64,000 bases of DNA from Streptomyces sp. NBC_00273 (GTDB lineage: Bacteria > Actinomycetota > Actinomycetes > Streptomycetales > Streptomycetaceae). Shown piece by piece: positions 50,817 through 59,452 of the stretch; the first letter of the stretch is position 1, and each line of letters opens with the position of its first letter. The notes beneath the pieces were generated by a model. That model was not told where the DNA came from, made no database searches, and saw nothing but the letters and a program-made list of their open reading frames with translations. Position numbers and translations under genes: made by a program. Location of the stretch: NCBI RefSeq assembly GCF_036178145.1, contig NZ_CP108067.1, positions 7,647,001-7,711,000 of the forward strand, given 5' to 3'.

Positions 50817-52102
50817 CCATCCTCAAGCCCGTGCCCGACATCCCCGAAGAGACCTTCCGCCTCGACCCCGTCGAGCAGGCCATCCGCGACATCGCGGCGG
50901 GCCGCCCCGTCGTCGTCGTCGACGACGAGGACCGCGAGAACGAGGGCGACCTCGTCATCGCCGCCGAGAAGGCCACTCCCGAGATCATCGCGTTCATGAT
51001 GAGCGAGTGCCGCGGCCTGATCTGCGCCCCCATGGAGGGCGCCGAGCTGGACCGGCTCGAGCTCCCCCAGATGGTCGGGAACAACACCGAGTCGATGAAG
51101 ACCGCCTTCACCGTCTCCGTCGACGCGAGCGCCGCCCACGGCGTCTCCACCGGCATCTCGGCCGCCGACCGCGCCACCACCCTGCGCCTGCTGGCCGACG
51201 GGGTCTCCGAGCCCGGTGACTTCGTCCGCCCCGGCCACGTCTTCCCGCTGCGCGCCAAGCCCGGCGGCGTCCTGGTCCGCAACGGCCACACCGAGGCCGC
51301 CGTCGACCTCGCCCGCCTCGCGGGCCTGCGCCCGGCCGGCGCCATCGTGGAGATCGCCGGCGAGGACGGCGTCATGCTGCGCCTGCCCGAGCTGATCCCC
51401 TTCGCCCGCAAGCACGGCCTGACGATCATCTCCATCGAGGACCTGATCGCCTACCGCCGCTCCGCCGAGCCCACCGTGCGCCGCGAGGCCGAGGTCAGCC
51501 TGCCGACCGCCTTCGGCGAGTTCACGGCGTACGGCTACCGCTCCACCGTCGACGGCGTCGAGCACGTCGCCCTCGTCCACGGCGAGATCGGCGACGGCTC
51601 CGACATCCTCGTCCGGATGCACTCCGAGTGCCTGACCGGCGACATCTTCGCCTCCCAGCGCTGCGACTGCGGCCCCCAGCTGCACGCCTCCATGGAACGC
51701 ATCAAGACAGAGGGCCGCGGCATCGTCGTGTACCTGCGCGGCCACGAGGGCCGCGGCATCGGACTCCTGTCCAAGCTGCGCGCGTACGAGCTCCAGGAGC
51801 GCGGCCGCGACACCCTCGACGCCAACCTGGAACTCGGCCTGCCCGCCGACGCCCGCGACTACGGCGCCGGCGCCCAGATCCTCGCCGACCTCGGCGTGCA
51901 CGGCGTCCGGCTGATGACCAACAACCCCGAGAAGTCCGACGCCCTCGTCCGGCACGGCATCGCGGTCACCAGCCGGGAGTCGATGCCGATGGAGGCCGGC
52001 GAGCACAATCTGCGGTACCTGCGCACCAAGCGGGACCGGATGGGTCACGACCTGCCCTGGCTGGACGGGCCCGTGACCACCTCCGCCTGCGGCAACCAGT
52101 AG
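50813..52102 (+). CDS. ribBA: bifunctional 3,4-dihydroxy-2-butanone-4-phosphate synthase / GTP cyclohydrolase II
   Basis: 429 residues. The N-terminal RibB domain has [20 protein letters not shown] and GHVFPLRA. The C-terminal RibA domain (from about 225) has the zinc site [20 protein letters not shown] and [12 protein letters not shown]. It supplies both starting branches of riboflavin: the four-carbon unit from ribulose 5-phosphate and the pyrimidine from GTP. ATG overlaps the ribM stop (ATGA). Confidence 0.95.
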   Translation: MTILKPVPDIPEETFRLDPVEQAIRDIAAGRPVVVVDDEDRENEGDLVIAAEKATPEIIAFMMSECRGLICAPMEGAELDRLELPQMVGNNTESMKTAFTVSVDASAAHGVSTGISAADRATTLRLLADGVSEPGDFVRPGHVFPLRAKPGGVLVRNGHTEAAVDLARLAGLRPAGAIVEIAGEDGVMLRLPELIPFARKHGLTIISIEDLIAYRRSAEPTVRREAEVSLPTAFGEFTAYGYRSTVDGVEHVALVHGEIGDGSDILVRMHSECLTGDIFASQRCDCGPQLHASMERIKTEGRGIVVYLRGHEGRGIGLLSKLRAYELQERGRDTLDANLELGLPADARDYGAGAQILADLGVHGVRLMTNNPEKSDALVRHGIAVTSRESMPMEAGEHNLRYLRTKRDRMGHDLPWLDGPVTTSACGNQ

Positions 52103-52174
52103 GCACGCACCACCACGCGTACGCACATCCACCCAACCCACCCCACCCAACACGAACCACCGAGGAGCAGAGCT

Positions 52175-52660
52175 GTGAGCGGCAAGGGCGCACCCGAACT
52201 GAGCGTGAAGAACTGCGGAGACCTCCGAGTCGCGGTGATCGCGGCCCAGTGGCACGAGAAGGTCATGGACGGACTGGTCGACGGAGCCCTGCGGGCCCTG
52301 CACGAGCTGGGCATCGACGAGCCCACCCTGCTCCGGGTCCCCGGCAGCTTCGAGCTCCCGGTCGTGGCGAAGGTACTCGCCGGTCGCGGTTACGATGCCA
52401 TCGTCGCCCTCGGAGTGGTCATCCGCGGCGGCACCCCGCACTTCGACTACGTCTGCCAGGGCGTCACCCAGGGCCTGGTACAGGTGTCGATCGACACCGG
52501 AGTCCCCGTCGGCTTCGGAGTACTGACCTGCGACAACGACGAGCAGGCGCTGGACCGCGCCGGCCTCGAGGGGTCGAACGAGGACAAGGGGCACGAAGCG
52601 GTCACCGCCGCCGTCTCCACCGCCATGACCCTGCGCACCGTCAGCGAACCCTGGCGCTGA
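52175..52660 (+). CDS. ribH: 6,7-dimethyl-8-ribityllumazine synthase
   Basis: 161 residues. [18 protein letters not shown], then [15 protein letters not shown], then [15 protein letters not shown] carries the catalytic His. It forms lumazine from the pyrimidine and butanone phosphate precursors; family members build icosahedral shells of 60 subunits. The 72-nt gap before it is an A/C-rich CCACCC tract without an obvious promoter. The GTG follows GAGGAGCAG. Confidence 0.95.
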   Translation: MSGKGAPELSVKNCGDLRVAVIAAQWHEKVMDGLVDGALRALHELGIDEPTLLRVPGSFELPVVAKVLAGRGYDAIVALGVVIRGGTPHFDYVCQGVTQGLVQVSIDTGVPVGFGVLTCDNDEQALDRAGLEGSNEDKGHEAVTAAVSTAMTLRTVSEPWR

Positions 52661-52695
52661 GTGGCGACGGGGAACCCCGTATTCTGAGGACCATC

Positions 52696-52977
52696 ATGGC
52701 TGACAAGACCCCCAAGACCTTCGAGGAGCTCTTCACCGAGCTCCAGCGCAAGGCCGCCGAAGGCGACCCCAGTACCTCACGCACCGCCGAGCTCGTCCAC
52801 AAGGGCGTGCATGCCATCGGCAAGAAGGTCGTCGAGGAGGCCGCCGAGGTCTGGATGGCCGCCGAGTACGAGGGCAAGGAAGCCGCCGCCGAGGAGATCT
52901 CCCAGCTGCTCTACCACGTCCAGGTGATGATGGTGGCGCGCGGGATCTCCCTCGACGACGTCTACGCGCACCTCTGA
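52696..52977 (+). CDS. hisE: phosphoribosyl-ATP diphosphatase
   Basis: 93 residues, all-helical MazG-like fold. [17 protein letters not shown], then [13 protein letters not shown], then [18 protein letters not shown] give the metal-binding Glu residues of HisE. It hydrolyses phosphoribosyl-ATP to phosphoribosyl-AMP, the second histidine step. It lies 36 nt after ribH and before hisG, so histidine and riboflavin genes may share transcription. Confidence 0.94.
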   Translation: MADKTPKTFEELFTELQRKAAEGDPSTSRTAELVHKGVHAIGKKVVEEAAEVWMAAEYEGKEAAAEEISQLLYHVQVMMVARGISLDDVYAHL

Positions 52978-53033
52978 ACCACGGCACGCACACCCGCCCG
53001 CAATCCCGTAATCCACGCACCAAAGGAAGCCCC

Positions 53034-53882
53034 ATGCTGCGCATCGCCGTCCCCAACAAGGGTTCACTCTCCGGACCGGCGTCGGCGATGCTCCATGAGG
53101 CCGGTTACCGGATGCGCAAGGAGTCCAAGGAGCTCGTGGTCGTCGACCCCGAGAACGAGGTGGAGTTCTTCTACCTCCGACCCAAGGACATCGCGATCTA
53201 CGTCTCCTCGGGCAAGCTCGACATCGGCATCACCGGCCGCGACCTGCTGCTCGACTCCGGCGCCAGCGCCGAGGAGATCCTGCCGCTGAACTTCGGCCGC
53301 TCCACCTTCCGCTACGCCACCACCCCCGGCACGGCGAAGGGTCCCGAGGACTTCAGCGGGATGACGATCGCGACCTCGTACGAGGGAATCGTCGCCAAGC
53401 ACCTCGCCGAGAAGGGCATCGACGCCTCCGTCGTGCACCTCGACGGTGCGGTCGAGACCGCCATCCAGCTCGGCGTCGCCCAGATCATCGCGGACGTCGT
53501 CGAGACCGGCACCAGCCTGCGCAACGCCGGCCTGGAGGTCATCGGCGAGCCGATCCTCACCTCCGAGGCCGTCGTCATCCGCGGCAACGGCGCCAACGCC
53601 GACGACCCGCAGGTCCAGCAGTTCCTGCGCCGCCTGCAGGGCGTCCTGGTGGCCCGCAGCTACGTGATGATGGACTACGACTGCCGCGCCGAGCACCTGG
53701 AGCGCGCGGTGGCCCTCACCCCCGGCCTGGAGTCGCCGACCGTCTCCCCGCTGCACAACGAGGGCTGGGTCGCCGTCCGCGCGATGGTCCCCGCCAAGGA
53801 AGCGCAGCGGATCATGGACGACCTGTACGAGCTCGGCGCGCGTGCGATCCTCACCACCTCGATCCACGCCTGCCGCCTCTAG
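53034..53882 (+). CDS. hisG: ATP phosphoribosyltransferase (long form)
   Basis: 282 residues, the long HisG type with a C-terminal ACT-like regulatory domain (from about 210: LTPGLESPTVSPL, VRAMVPAKEAQRIMDDL). The catalytic part has LRIAVPNKGSLSGPA at the start and DGAVETAIQLGVAQIIADVVETG in the PRPP-binding region. It does the first committed step of histidine synthesis and is feedback-inhibited by histidine in this form. AAAGGAAG precedes the ATG. A perfect hairpin follows. Confidence 0.95.
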   Translation: MLRIAVPNKGSLSGPASAMLHEAGYRMRKESKELVVVDPENEVEFFYLRPKDIAIYVSSGKLDIGITGRDLLLDSGASAEEILPLNFGRSTFRYATTPGTAKGPEDFSGMTIATSYEGIVAKHLAEKGIDASVVHLDGAVETAIQLGVAQIIADVVETGTSLRNAGLEVIGEPILTSEAVVIRGNGANADDPQVQQFLRRLQGVLVARSYVMMDYDCRAEHLERAVALTPGLESPTVSPLHNEGWVAVRAMVPAKEAQRIMDDLYELGARAILTTSIHACRL

Positions 53883-53889
53883 TCCCTTG

Positions 53890-53920
53890 GACGCGGCGTG
53901 CCGCACCGGCACGCCGCGTC
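53890..53920 (+). terminator. terminator of hisG
   Basis: A perfect 12-bp inverted repeat (GACGCGGCGTGC / GCACGCCGCGTC), 7-nt loop, 8 nt after the hisG stop. Confidence 0.85.
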
Positions 53921-53956
53921 ACCGACCCGCACGCCACATCCAGAAGGCATCGCACC

Positions 53957-54421
53957 ATGGCCGAGTCCGTCGCCCAGCCCGCCCCACCCACCCTGCCGGT
54001 CACCTTCCGGCCGACCCGCACCCGGGTCGTCCTGCTGGGCGTCGGCCTCGCCATGTTCGTCACCATCACGGCGATCGCCCTGCTGCTGGAGAACCTCAGC
54101 CCCGGCGAGCGGATCAGCTTCGTCTTCACCGCCGTCCTGCTGAGCTCCGTACTCGTCCTGCTCAGCCGCCCCAAGGTGGTCGCGGACGAGAGCGGCGTCA
54201 CGGTCGTCAACCTGACCAACACCCGCCGCCTGGAGTGGGCCCAGATCCTGCGGGTCAACCTCCGCCCGGGCGACCCGTGGGTGTTCCTCGACCTCAGCGA
54301 CGGCACCAGCCTGCCCGCCCTCGGCATCCAGCCGGGCATCGCCAAGCAGCAGGCGATCGGCGACGCCCGAGCCCTGCGCACCCTGGCGGAAACCCACGGA
54401 ACGGGCACCGGCGACCACTGA
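53957..54421 (+). CDS. PH-domain-like membrane protein
   Basis: 154 residues. Two hydrophobic helices (VVLLGVGLAMFVTITAIALLL and ISFVFTAVLLSSVLVLL) are followed by a bacterial PH-like module (VVADESGVTVVNLTNTRRLEW, then ILRVNLRPGDPWVFLDLSDG). This is the common arrangement of small actinobacterial PH proteins of unknown role. It lies 75 nt past hisG, behind the terminator, so it may have its own promoter. Confidence 0.78.
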   Translation: MAESVAQPAPPTLPVTFRPTRTRVVLLGVGLAMFVTITAIALLLENLSPGERISFVFTAVLLSSVLVLLSRPKVVADESGVTVVNLTNTRRLEWAQILRVNLRPGDPWVFLDLSDGTSLPALGIQPGIAKQQAIGDARALRTLAETHGTGTGDH

Positions 54422-54621
54422 GTCGGCCGATCCCCACGGCTGCGTACCGTTGCGGCCGGGATCTCAATGACTACCCTGGTGGCGGGGCGCAGCCGTGCGC
54501 CCTCCCACCGGCCCCGGGACCTCGTGGCCCGTGGGCACCTGCGACTTGAGGAGTGACTCCCTCCAGCAATGGACGGATCGTCCGGTAGTACCCGCGCCGC
54601 CCTCCCCTCGGAGGCGGCGGC

Positions 54622-56022
54622 ATGACCATCCCGCTACTTCTGCTCGCGGCGGCCTTCGCACTCATCCTCGCCAACGGTTTCTTCGTGGCCGCCGAGTTCG
54701 GCCTCGTCACCGTGGAGCGACCCGACGCCGAACGCGCCGCAGCCGACGGTGACCGCCGTGCCCGCACGGTGGTCAAGGCCCTACGGGAGCTGTCCTTCCA
54801 GCTCTCCGGCACCCAACTCGGCATCACCATCACCTCCCTCGTGGTCGGCATGCTCGCCGAGCCCGCCCTCGCCGCACTGCTGGCCGGGCCGCTCGCCGCG
54901 ACCGGCCTGCCGAAGGGAGCCGTCTCCGGCGTCGCCGTCGTCATCGGCATGCTGCTCGCCTCCGCCGTCCAGATGGTCGTCGGCGAGCTCGTCCCGAAGA
55001 ACTGGGCGGTCTCCCGGCCGCTTCAGGTGGCCCGCTTCGTCGCCGGCCCCCAGCAGGTCTTCTCCCGCGCCTTCCGCCCGGTCATCGCCGGACTCAACGC
55101 CGTGGCCAACCGCCTCGTGCGGGCGCTCGGCGTGGAACCGACCGAGGAGATGGCGTCCGCCCGGACCCCCGGCGAGCTGCTCTCCCTGGTCCGCCATTCG
55201 GCCCAGGCCGGTGCCCTCGAACAGGACACCGCCGACCTCTTCGTCCGGACCCTCTCGCTGGGCGAGCTCACGGCCCAACACGTCATGACCCCCCGGGTGA
55301 AGGTCAGCGCCCTGATGCACACGGCCACCGCGGCCGACGTGCTCAACCTGACCCGTGCCACGGGCCTGTCCCGCTTCCCGGTCTACCGCGACCGCATCGA
55401 CGAGATCACCGGCGTCGTCCACCTCAAGGACGCCCTCGCCGTGCGCGAGTCCGAACGCGACCGCACGAGCGTGAGCCGGATCTGCGTCGCCCCGCTGCTG
55501 GTGCCCGGCTCCCTGCCGGTGCAGCCGCTGCTGGAGCGGCTGCGCAGCGAGCAGCCGATGGCCGTGGTCGTCGACGAGTACGGCGGTACCGCCGGCGTCG
55601 TCACGCTGGAGGACATCGTGGAGGAACTCGTCGGCGAGGTCCGCGACGAGCACGACCTCGCCGAGGACCAGACCCCCGAACTGGCCGCGGTGGCGTCCGA
55701 GGACGGCCGCCCCTCCTGGGAGGCCGACGGCAGCTGCCGGGTACAGACCCTGCGCCGCATAGGCCTGGACGTACCCGAAGGCCCGTACGAGACCGTCGCC
55801 GGCCTCGTCGCCGATCTGCTCGGCCGGATCCCCGCCCCCGGGGACCGCGCGGAACTCCCCGGCTGGAAGTTGTCCGTCCGCCGCGTCGGCCGCAACCGTG
55901 CCGAGCGGGTCCGGCTGGTCCGGCTGGCGGCGGTGCCCGCGGCCGGCGCGTACCGGCCCGCGGCCGACGGCGCGGCCGTGCCCGAACCGCAGCGGGCCGA
56001 GCTGGAAGGCGCCGCCCGATGA
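54622..56022 (+). CDS. HlyC/CorC (CNNM-like) family transporter, first of pair
   Basis: 466 residues. The N-terminal DUF21 domain (1-190) has ILANGFFVAAEFGLVTVERP and GELVPKNWAVS. A CBS pair follows (VMTPRVKVSALMHTA and VDEYGGTAGVVTLEDIVEELVG), then a CorC_HlyC domain ending GRIPAPGDRAELPGWKL. Such proteins transport or regulate magnesium or cobalt ions, despite the old hemolysin name. It overlaps the next, shorter paralogue by 4 nt (ATGA). Confidence 0.9.
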   Translation: MTIPLLLLAAAFALILANGFFVAAEFGLVTVERPDAERAAADGDRRARTVVKALRELSFQLSGTQLGITITSLVVGMLAEPALAALLAGPLAATGLPKGAVSGVAVVIGMLLASAVQMVVGELVPKNWAVSRPLQVARFVAGPQQVFSRAFRPVIAGLNAVANRLVRALGVEPTEEMASARTPGELLSLVRHSAQAGALEQDTADLFVRTLSLGELTAQHVMTPRVKVSALMHTATAADVLNLTRATGLSRFPVYRDRIDEITGVVHLKDALAVRESERDRTSVSRICVAPLLVPGSLPVQPLLERLRSEQPMAVVVDEYGGTAGVVTLEDIVEELVGEVRDEHDLAEDQTPELAAVASEDGRPSWEADGSCRVQTLRRIGLDVPEGPYETVAGLVADLLGRIPAPGDRAELPGWKLSVRRVGRNRAERVRLVRLAAVPAAGAYRPAADGAAVPEPQRAELEGAAR

Positions 56023-57062
56023 ACGCGCTCCAACTCCTCTTCGCCCTGCTGCTGGTCCTCGCCAACGGCTTCTTCGTCGGCGCCGAGTTCGCGCTCGTCT
56101 CCGTACGGCGCAGCCAGATCGAGCCCCTCGCGGCCGATTCCAAGCGGGCCCGCCAGGTGCTCCACGGCCTGGAGAACCTGCCGCGCATGATGGCCGCGGC
56201 GCAGTTCGGCATCACCGTGTGTTCGCTCACCCTCGGCGCGGTCGCCGAGCCCACCGTGGCCCGGCTGCTGGAGCCCGTCTTCCACGCCGTCCACGTACCG
56301 CAGGGCCTGATCCACCCCCTCGGCTACGCGTTCGCGCTCAGCGCCGTGGTCTTCCTGCACCTGGTGATCGGCGAAATGGTGCCGAAGAACCTGGCCATGG
56401 CCGCCCCGGAGAAGACCGCCCTGTGGTTCAGTCCCGGCCTGGTCGCCTTCGCCCGCCTGTGCGGGCCGGTCACCAGCGCGCTCGGCGCCTGTGCCGCGCT
56501 CGTCCTGAAGCTCTTCAAGGTGGAGCCCAAGGACGAGGTCGAGGCCGTCTACACCTCCGCCCAGCTGGGTCGGCTCCTCAAGGACTCCCGGCAGGCCGGG
56601 CTCCTGGAGCCGGTCGAGCAGGAGCGGCTGGAGGACGCGCTGGAACTGGGCAGCCGTCCCGTCACCGACGTCCTCCTCGGCCCGGACCGGCTGGTCACGG
56701 TCGGCCCGGCGGTGACCCCGCGGCAGATCGAGCAGCTGACCGTGCGCACCGGCTACTCCCGTTTCCCCGTGCGTGCCGACAGCGGCGCCTTCATGGGCTA
56801 CCTGCACGTCAAGGACGTACTGGACCTGGAGGACCGGGAGCGGGCCGTCCCGCAGCGGGTCTGGCGCCGGATGACCACGCTGTGCTCCACCGTTCCGCTG
56901 GACGACGCCCTCGGCGTCATGCGCCGGGACGCCACGCACCTCGCGCAGGTGGCGGACCCGGGGGGCCGGGTCCTCGGCCTGGTCGCCCTGGAGGACGTCC
57001 TCGAGATGCTGGTCGGCGAGGTCCGCGACCCGGCCCACCGGGTGGCGCCCGCCCGTCGCTAG
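56019..57062 (+). CDS. HlyC/CorC (CNNM-like) family transporter, second of pair (short form)
   Basis: 347 residues. The same DUF21 start (VLANGFFVGAEFALVSVRRS, GEMVPKNLAMA) and CBS pair (GYSRFPVRADSGAFMGYLHVKD, ... VALEDVLEMLVGEV) are present, but the C-terminal CorC_HlyC domain of its neighbour is absent. The two proteins probably form a heteromeric membrane complex, given the coupled genes and complementary domain sets. The cation specificity is not visible. Confidence 0.9.
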   Translation: MNALQLLFALLLVLANGFFVGAEFALVSVRRSQIEPLAADSKRARQVLHGLENLPRMMAAAQFGITVCSLTLGAVAEPTVARLLEPVFHAVHVPQGLIHPLGYAFALSAVVFLHLVIGEMVPKNLAMAAPEKTALWFSPGLVAFARLCGPVTSALGACAALVLKLFKVEPKDEVEAVYTSAQLGRLLKDSRQAGLLEPVEQERLEDALELGSRPVTDVLLGPDRLVTVGPAVTPRQIEQLTVRTGYSRFPVRADSGAFMGYLHVKDVLDLEDRERAVPQRVWRRMTTLCSTVPLDDALGVMRRDATHLAQVADPGGRVLGLVALEDVLEMLVGEVRDPAHRVAPARR

Positions 57063-57075
57063 GCCGGCGACCGGT

Positions 57076-57115
57076 CGTTCCGCCCGCGGGCCCGCGAGGG
57101 TCCGGGGGCGGAACG
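57076..57115 (+). terminator. terminator of the CorC-like gene pair
   Basis: The arms CGTTCCGCCCGCGG and CCGGGGGCGGAACG match over 13 of 14 positions with a 12-nt loop, 13 nt after the stop. The following region up to 57571 (about 450 nt) has no credible gene. It holds a CCGGCC / GGCCGG mini-hairpin at 57215-57234 and a TAGCGT hexamer near 57432 that could be a -10 box for the next gene. Confidence 0.75.
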
Positions 57116-57571
57116 TGCGGGACCGGACGTCCAGGGGCGAAGGGGACGGAGTCGGGTGTGAGGTCGGTCACCCCGAGCCGGTTCGTGCGCGTCTCGGTGA
57201 ACCTCTATTGAGTCCCGGCCGTCTTGATGGCCGGATCGTCGGTTCGGGGACTTGAGTTGGACTTCACGGGTCGCCACACGGAACACTACGGACCCGGGGA
57301 TCGTCTGGTTTCCCGGTCCGGCTCCGTCTGTGGTACCCCCGGGTGGCCCGGTCACCGTACGTCGGACGCCTCGCGATCGATCGAGCTCCCGTTCGCCCCA
57401 TGGGTCGGCGGGGGCGTGATGCCGATGCGCTAGCGTGTCCGGCGTGGAGTCCCGTCGGCATGCCGGGGACGCGTGTCGGCCGGGTGCCCCGGCCGCCGCC
57501 CGCTGACCTCGCTCGCCCCGTCGAGCCGGCCCGACCTGCGGCAGAGTGCCGCTTCACGGAAGCGATTTGAC

Positions 57572-59386
57572 ATGACGGATTTGGCACCGAACATCATCGG
57601 CGCCCCCTCCAGCACGTCGGACGGCGCCACAGGCGCTCCGTCCGACGGGAAGTCGACGGCCCGGTCGGGCGGCCGCTTCGACCGCTGGACGCAGAAGCGC
57701 TGGTTCCTCCCGCTGGGGGAGGTCGTGGTCAGTGTCGTCGTCGCCCTCGGGTTCATGCTGCTGTGTACGCACATCAGCGTCAACCCCGTCACCCGGATCG
57801 GTCAGGTCAGCGGCCTCGCCAAGGTCCAGCAGTACGCGGCCCTGATCGGCATACCCGTCCTCGCGGTGCTGCTGTTCCTCGCCTACCGGGGCACCCTGCG
57901 CTACTACCAGGTCGCGCAGCGGCTGGTGTGCGCGGCCCTCGCGGGCCTGGCCACCGGCATCGTCGCGGGCGGCATCGCGGTCGCCCTGCACGGCACGCCG
58001 TGGGGCCTGGGCGGCCAGGAGGGCGACCCCGGCAACCTCATGGGCATGGCCAACGACATGATGCGCCACAAGGGCCTGCCGGGGGTCTACCCGCCCCTGT
58101 TCCCCGCCCTCCTCGCGCTCTGGGCCAAGGCCTTCCACAACGGCATCGCCGATGTGGGCCACGCCCTCAAGGACCTGCAGCTGATCCTCAGCGCACTGGT
58201 CGGCCCGATGGCCTACGTCGCGTGGCGACTGATGCTGCGTCCGTTCTGGGCGATGGCCATCGCCGTACCGGCCTCGATCGTGTTCCTCGACCCGATCCGC
58301 CCCTACAGCCACGGCTCCATGCTCGTCCTGCTGCCGCTGCTGGCCGCCGCCTTCCGCGAGATCCGCCGGGCCGACCAGCTCACGATGCGCTCCGCAGTGC
58401 TGCGCGGCCTCGGCTTCGGCATCGTGTTCGGCGTCATGTTCCTCTGGTACTCCGGCTGGTACCTGTGGGCCGCTCCGGGCGGTTTCGTCCTCGGCCTGCT
58501 GCTGTTCCCGTGGCGCCGCGGCCGGGTCGCCGTCAAGCGCGCGCTGGCCTTCCTCGGCGCCATGCTGATCACCGCCGCCGTCATCGGCGCGCCGCTGCTG
58601 TACCAGTTGGCCCGCCTGGGCGCCTCGACGGTGGACCGCTACGCCTACATCAACACCTACCTTGACCCGGCCTACGTGATGGGCTGGGCGTCCGACCGGG
58701 CCGGCGAGCAGACCTACCACAACTTCCCGGTGTCCGGCGAGCTCGCCGGCCAGACCGGCTTCGGCATCCTGCTGCTCCTCGGCGTGGGCCTCGGCGTGGG
58801 CCTCGGCCTGCGCAACATCGTGGTCCGCACCGCGGGCTTCGTCCTCGCCGGCGCCTGGCTGCTGCGCTTCTGGTTCGCCTCCCACATGGCGCACAACCAG
58901 GCCGTCCAGCTGTACCCGCGCACCACCTGGATCATCTTCTACTGCCTGATCATCCTGGCCGTCCTCGGCCTGATGCTCACCTACGAGCGCGGCTTCGGCT
59001 GGATCCGCGGCACGCTCCAGGAGGTCGCCCCGGCCCGGGCCGCCCGGATCTCCCCGCGCCTGCTGTCCCAGCTGGCCGCCGGCCTGATCTGCGTGACCGC
59101 CCTGTTCGCCACCATGGGCGGCTCCTGGTCGGCCAACCGCTTCATGCCGTCCACCAACCCGGGCGTCGAGGACCTCGGCCTGGACGCGCTCCGCGCCCAC
59201 CTGCAGCAGCTGCCGAACGGGAAGTGCCCCAAGTACTCGCCGTACAAGGGCAGGCAGGACTGCGCTCCGGTCAACATGAAGCTGACCGAGTACGTCTTCG
59301 TGCCGCCGGCGCGACCCAGTCTCTGGTGCGCCAACACGACCCCCCAGAACCTCGAGTTCGTCTGCGGCCGCCAGCCGAAGAACTGA
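57572..59386 (+). CDS. AftA-like integral membrane arabinofuranosyl-type glycosyltransferase (GT-C fold)
   Basis: 604 residues, about 11-13 hydrophobic segments, a hydrophilic 45-residue N-terminus and an extracytoplasmic C-terminal domain of about 110 residues with four Cys (KCPKY, DCAPV, LWCAN, FVCGR). The loop GLPGVYPPLFPALLALWAKAF resembles the GT-C/AftA loop (YPPL), and general topology matches galactan arabinosyltransferase AftA. Streptomyces lack mycobacterial arabinogalactan, so the acceptor would be another wall or surface glycan. The ATG was chosen by codon bias; no strong ribosome site is seen. The assignment is by resemblance only. Confidence 0.6.
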   Translation: MTDLAPNIIGAPSSTSDGATGAPSDGKSTARSGGRFDRWTQKRWFLPLGEVVVSVVVALGFMLLCTHISVNPVTRIGQVSGLAKVQQYAALIGIPVLAVLLFLAYRGTLRYYQVAQRLVCAALAGLATGIVAGGIAVALHGTPWGLGGQEGDPGNLMGMANDMMRHKGLPGVYPPLFPALLALWAKAFHNGIADVGHALKDLQLILSALVGPMAYVAWRLMLRPFWAMAIAVPASIVFLDPIRPYSHGSMLVLLPLLAAAFREIRRADQLTMRSAVLRGLGFGIVFGVMFLWYSGWYLWAAPGGFVLGLLLFPWRRGRVAVKRALAFLGAMLITAAVIGAPLLYQLARLGASTVDRYAYINTYLDPAYVMGWASDRAGEQTYHNFPVSGELAGQTGFGILLLLGVGLGVGLGLRNIVVRTAGFVLAGAWLLRFWFASHMAHNQAVQLYPRTTWIIFYCLIILAVLGLMLTYERGFGWIRGTLQEVAPARAARISPRLLSQLAAGLICVTALFATMGGSWSANRFMPSTNPGVEDLGLDALRAHLQQLPNGKCPKYSPYKGRQDCAPVNMKLTEYVFVPPARPSLWCANTTPQNLEFVCGRQPKN

Positions 59387-59401
59387 CCGCTCAGGTCCGC
59401 A

Positions 59402-59437
59402 CGCCGCCGGGGCCCGTCACGACGGGCCCCGGCGGCG
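59402..59437. terminator. bidirectional terminator between convergent genes
   Basis: A 17-bp perfect inverted repeat (CGCCGCCGGGGCCCGTC / GACGGGCCCCGGCGGCG) with almost no loop lies 15 nt from either stop codon. Confidence 0.9.
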
Positions 59438-59452
59438 CGTCTGCTTCCGCCC

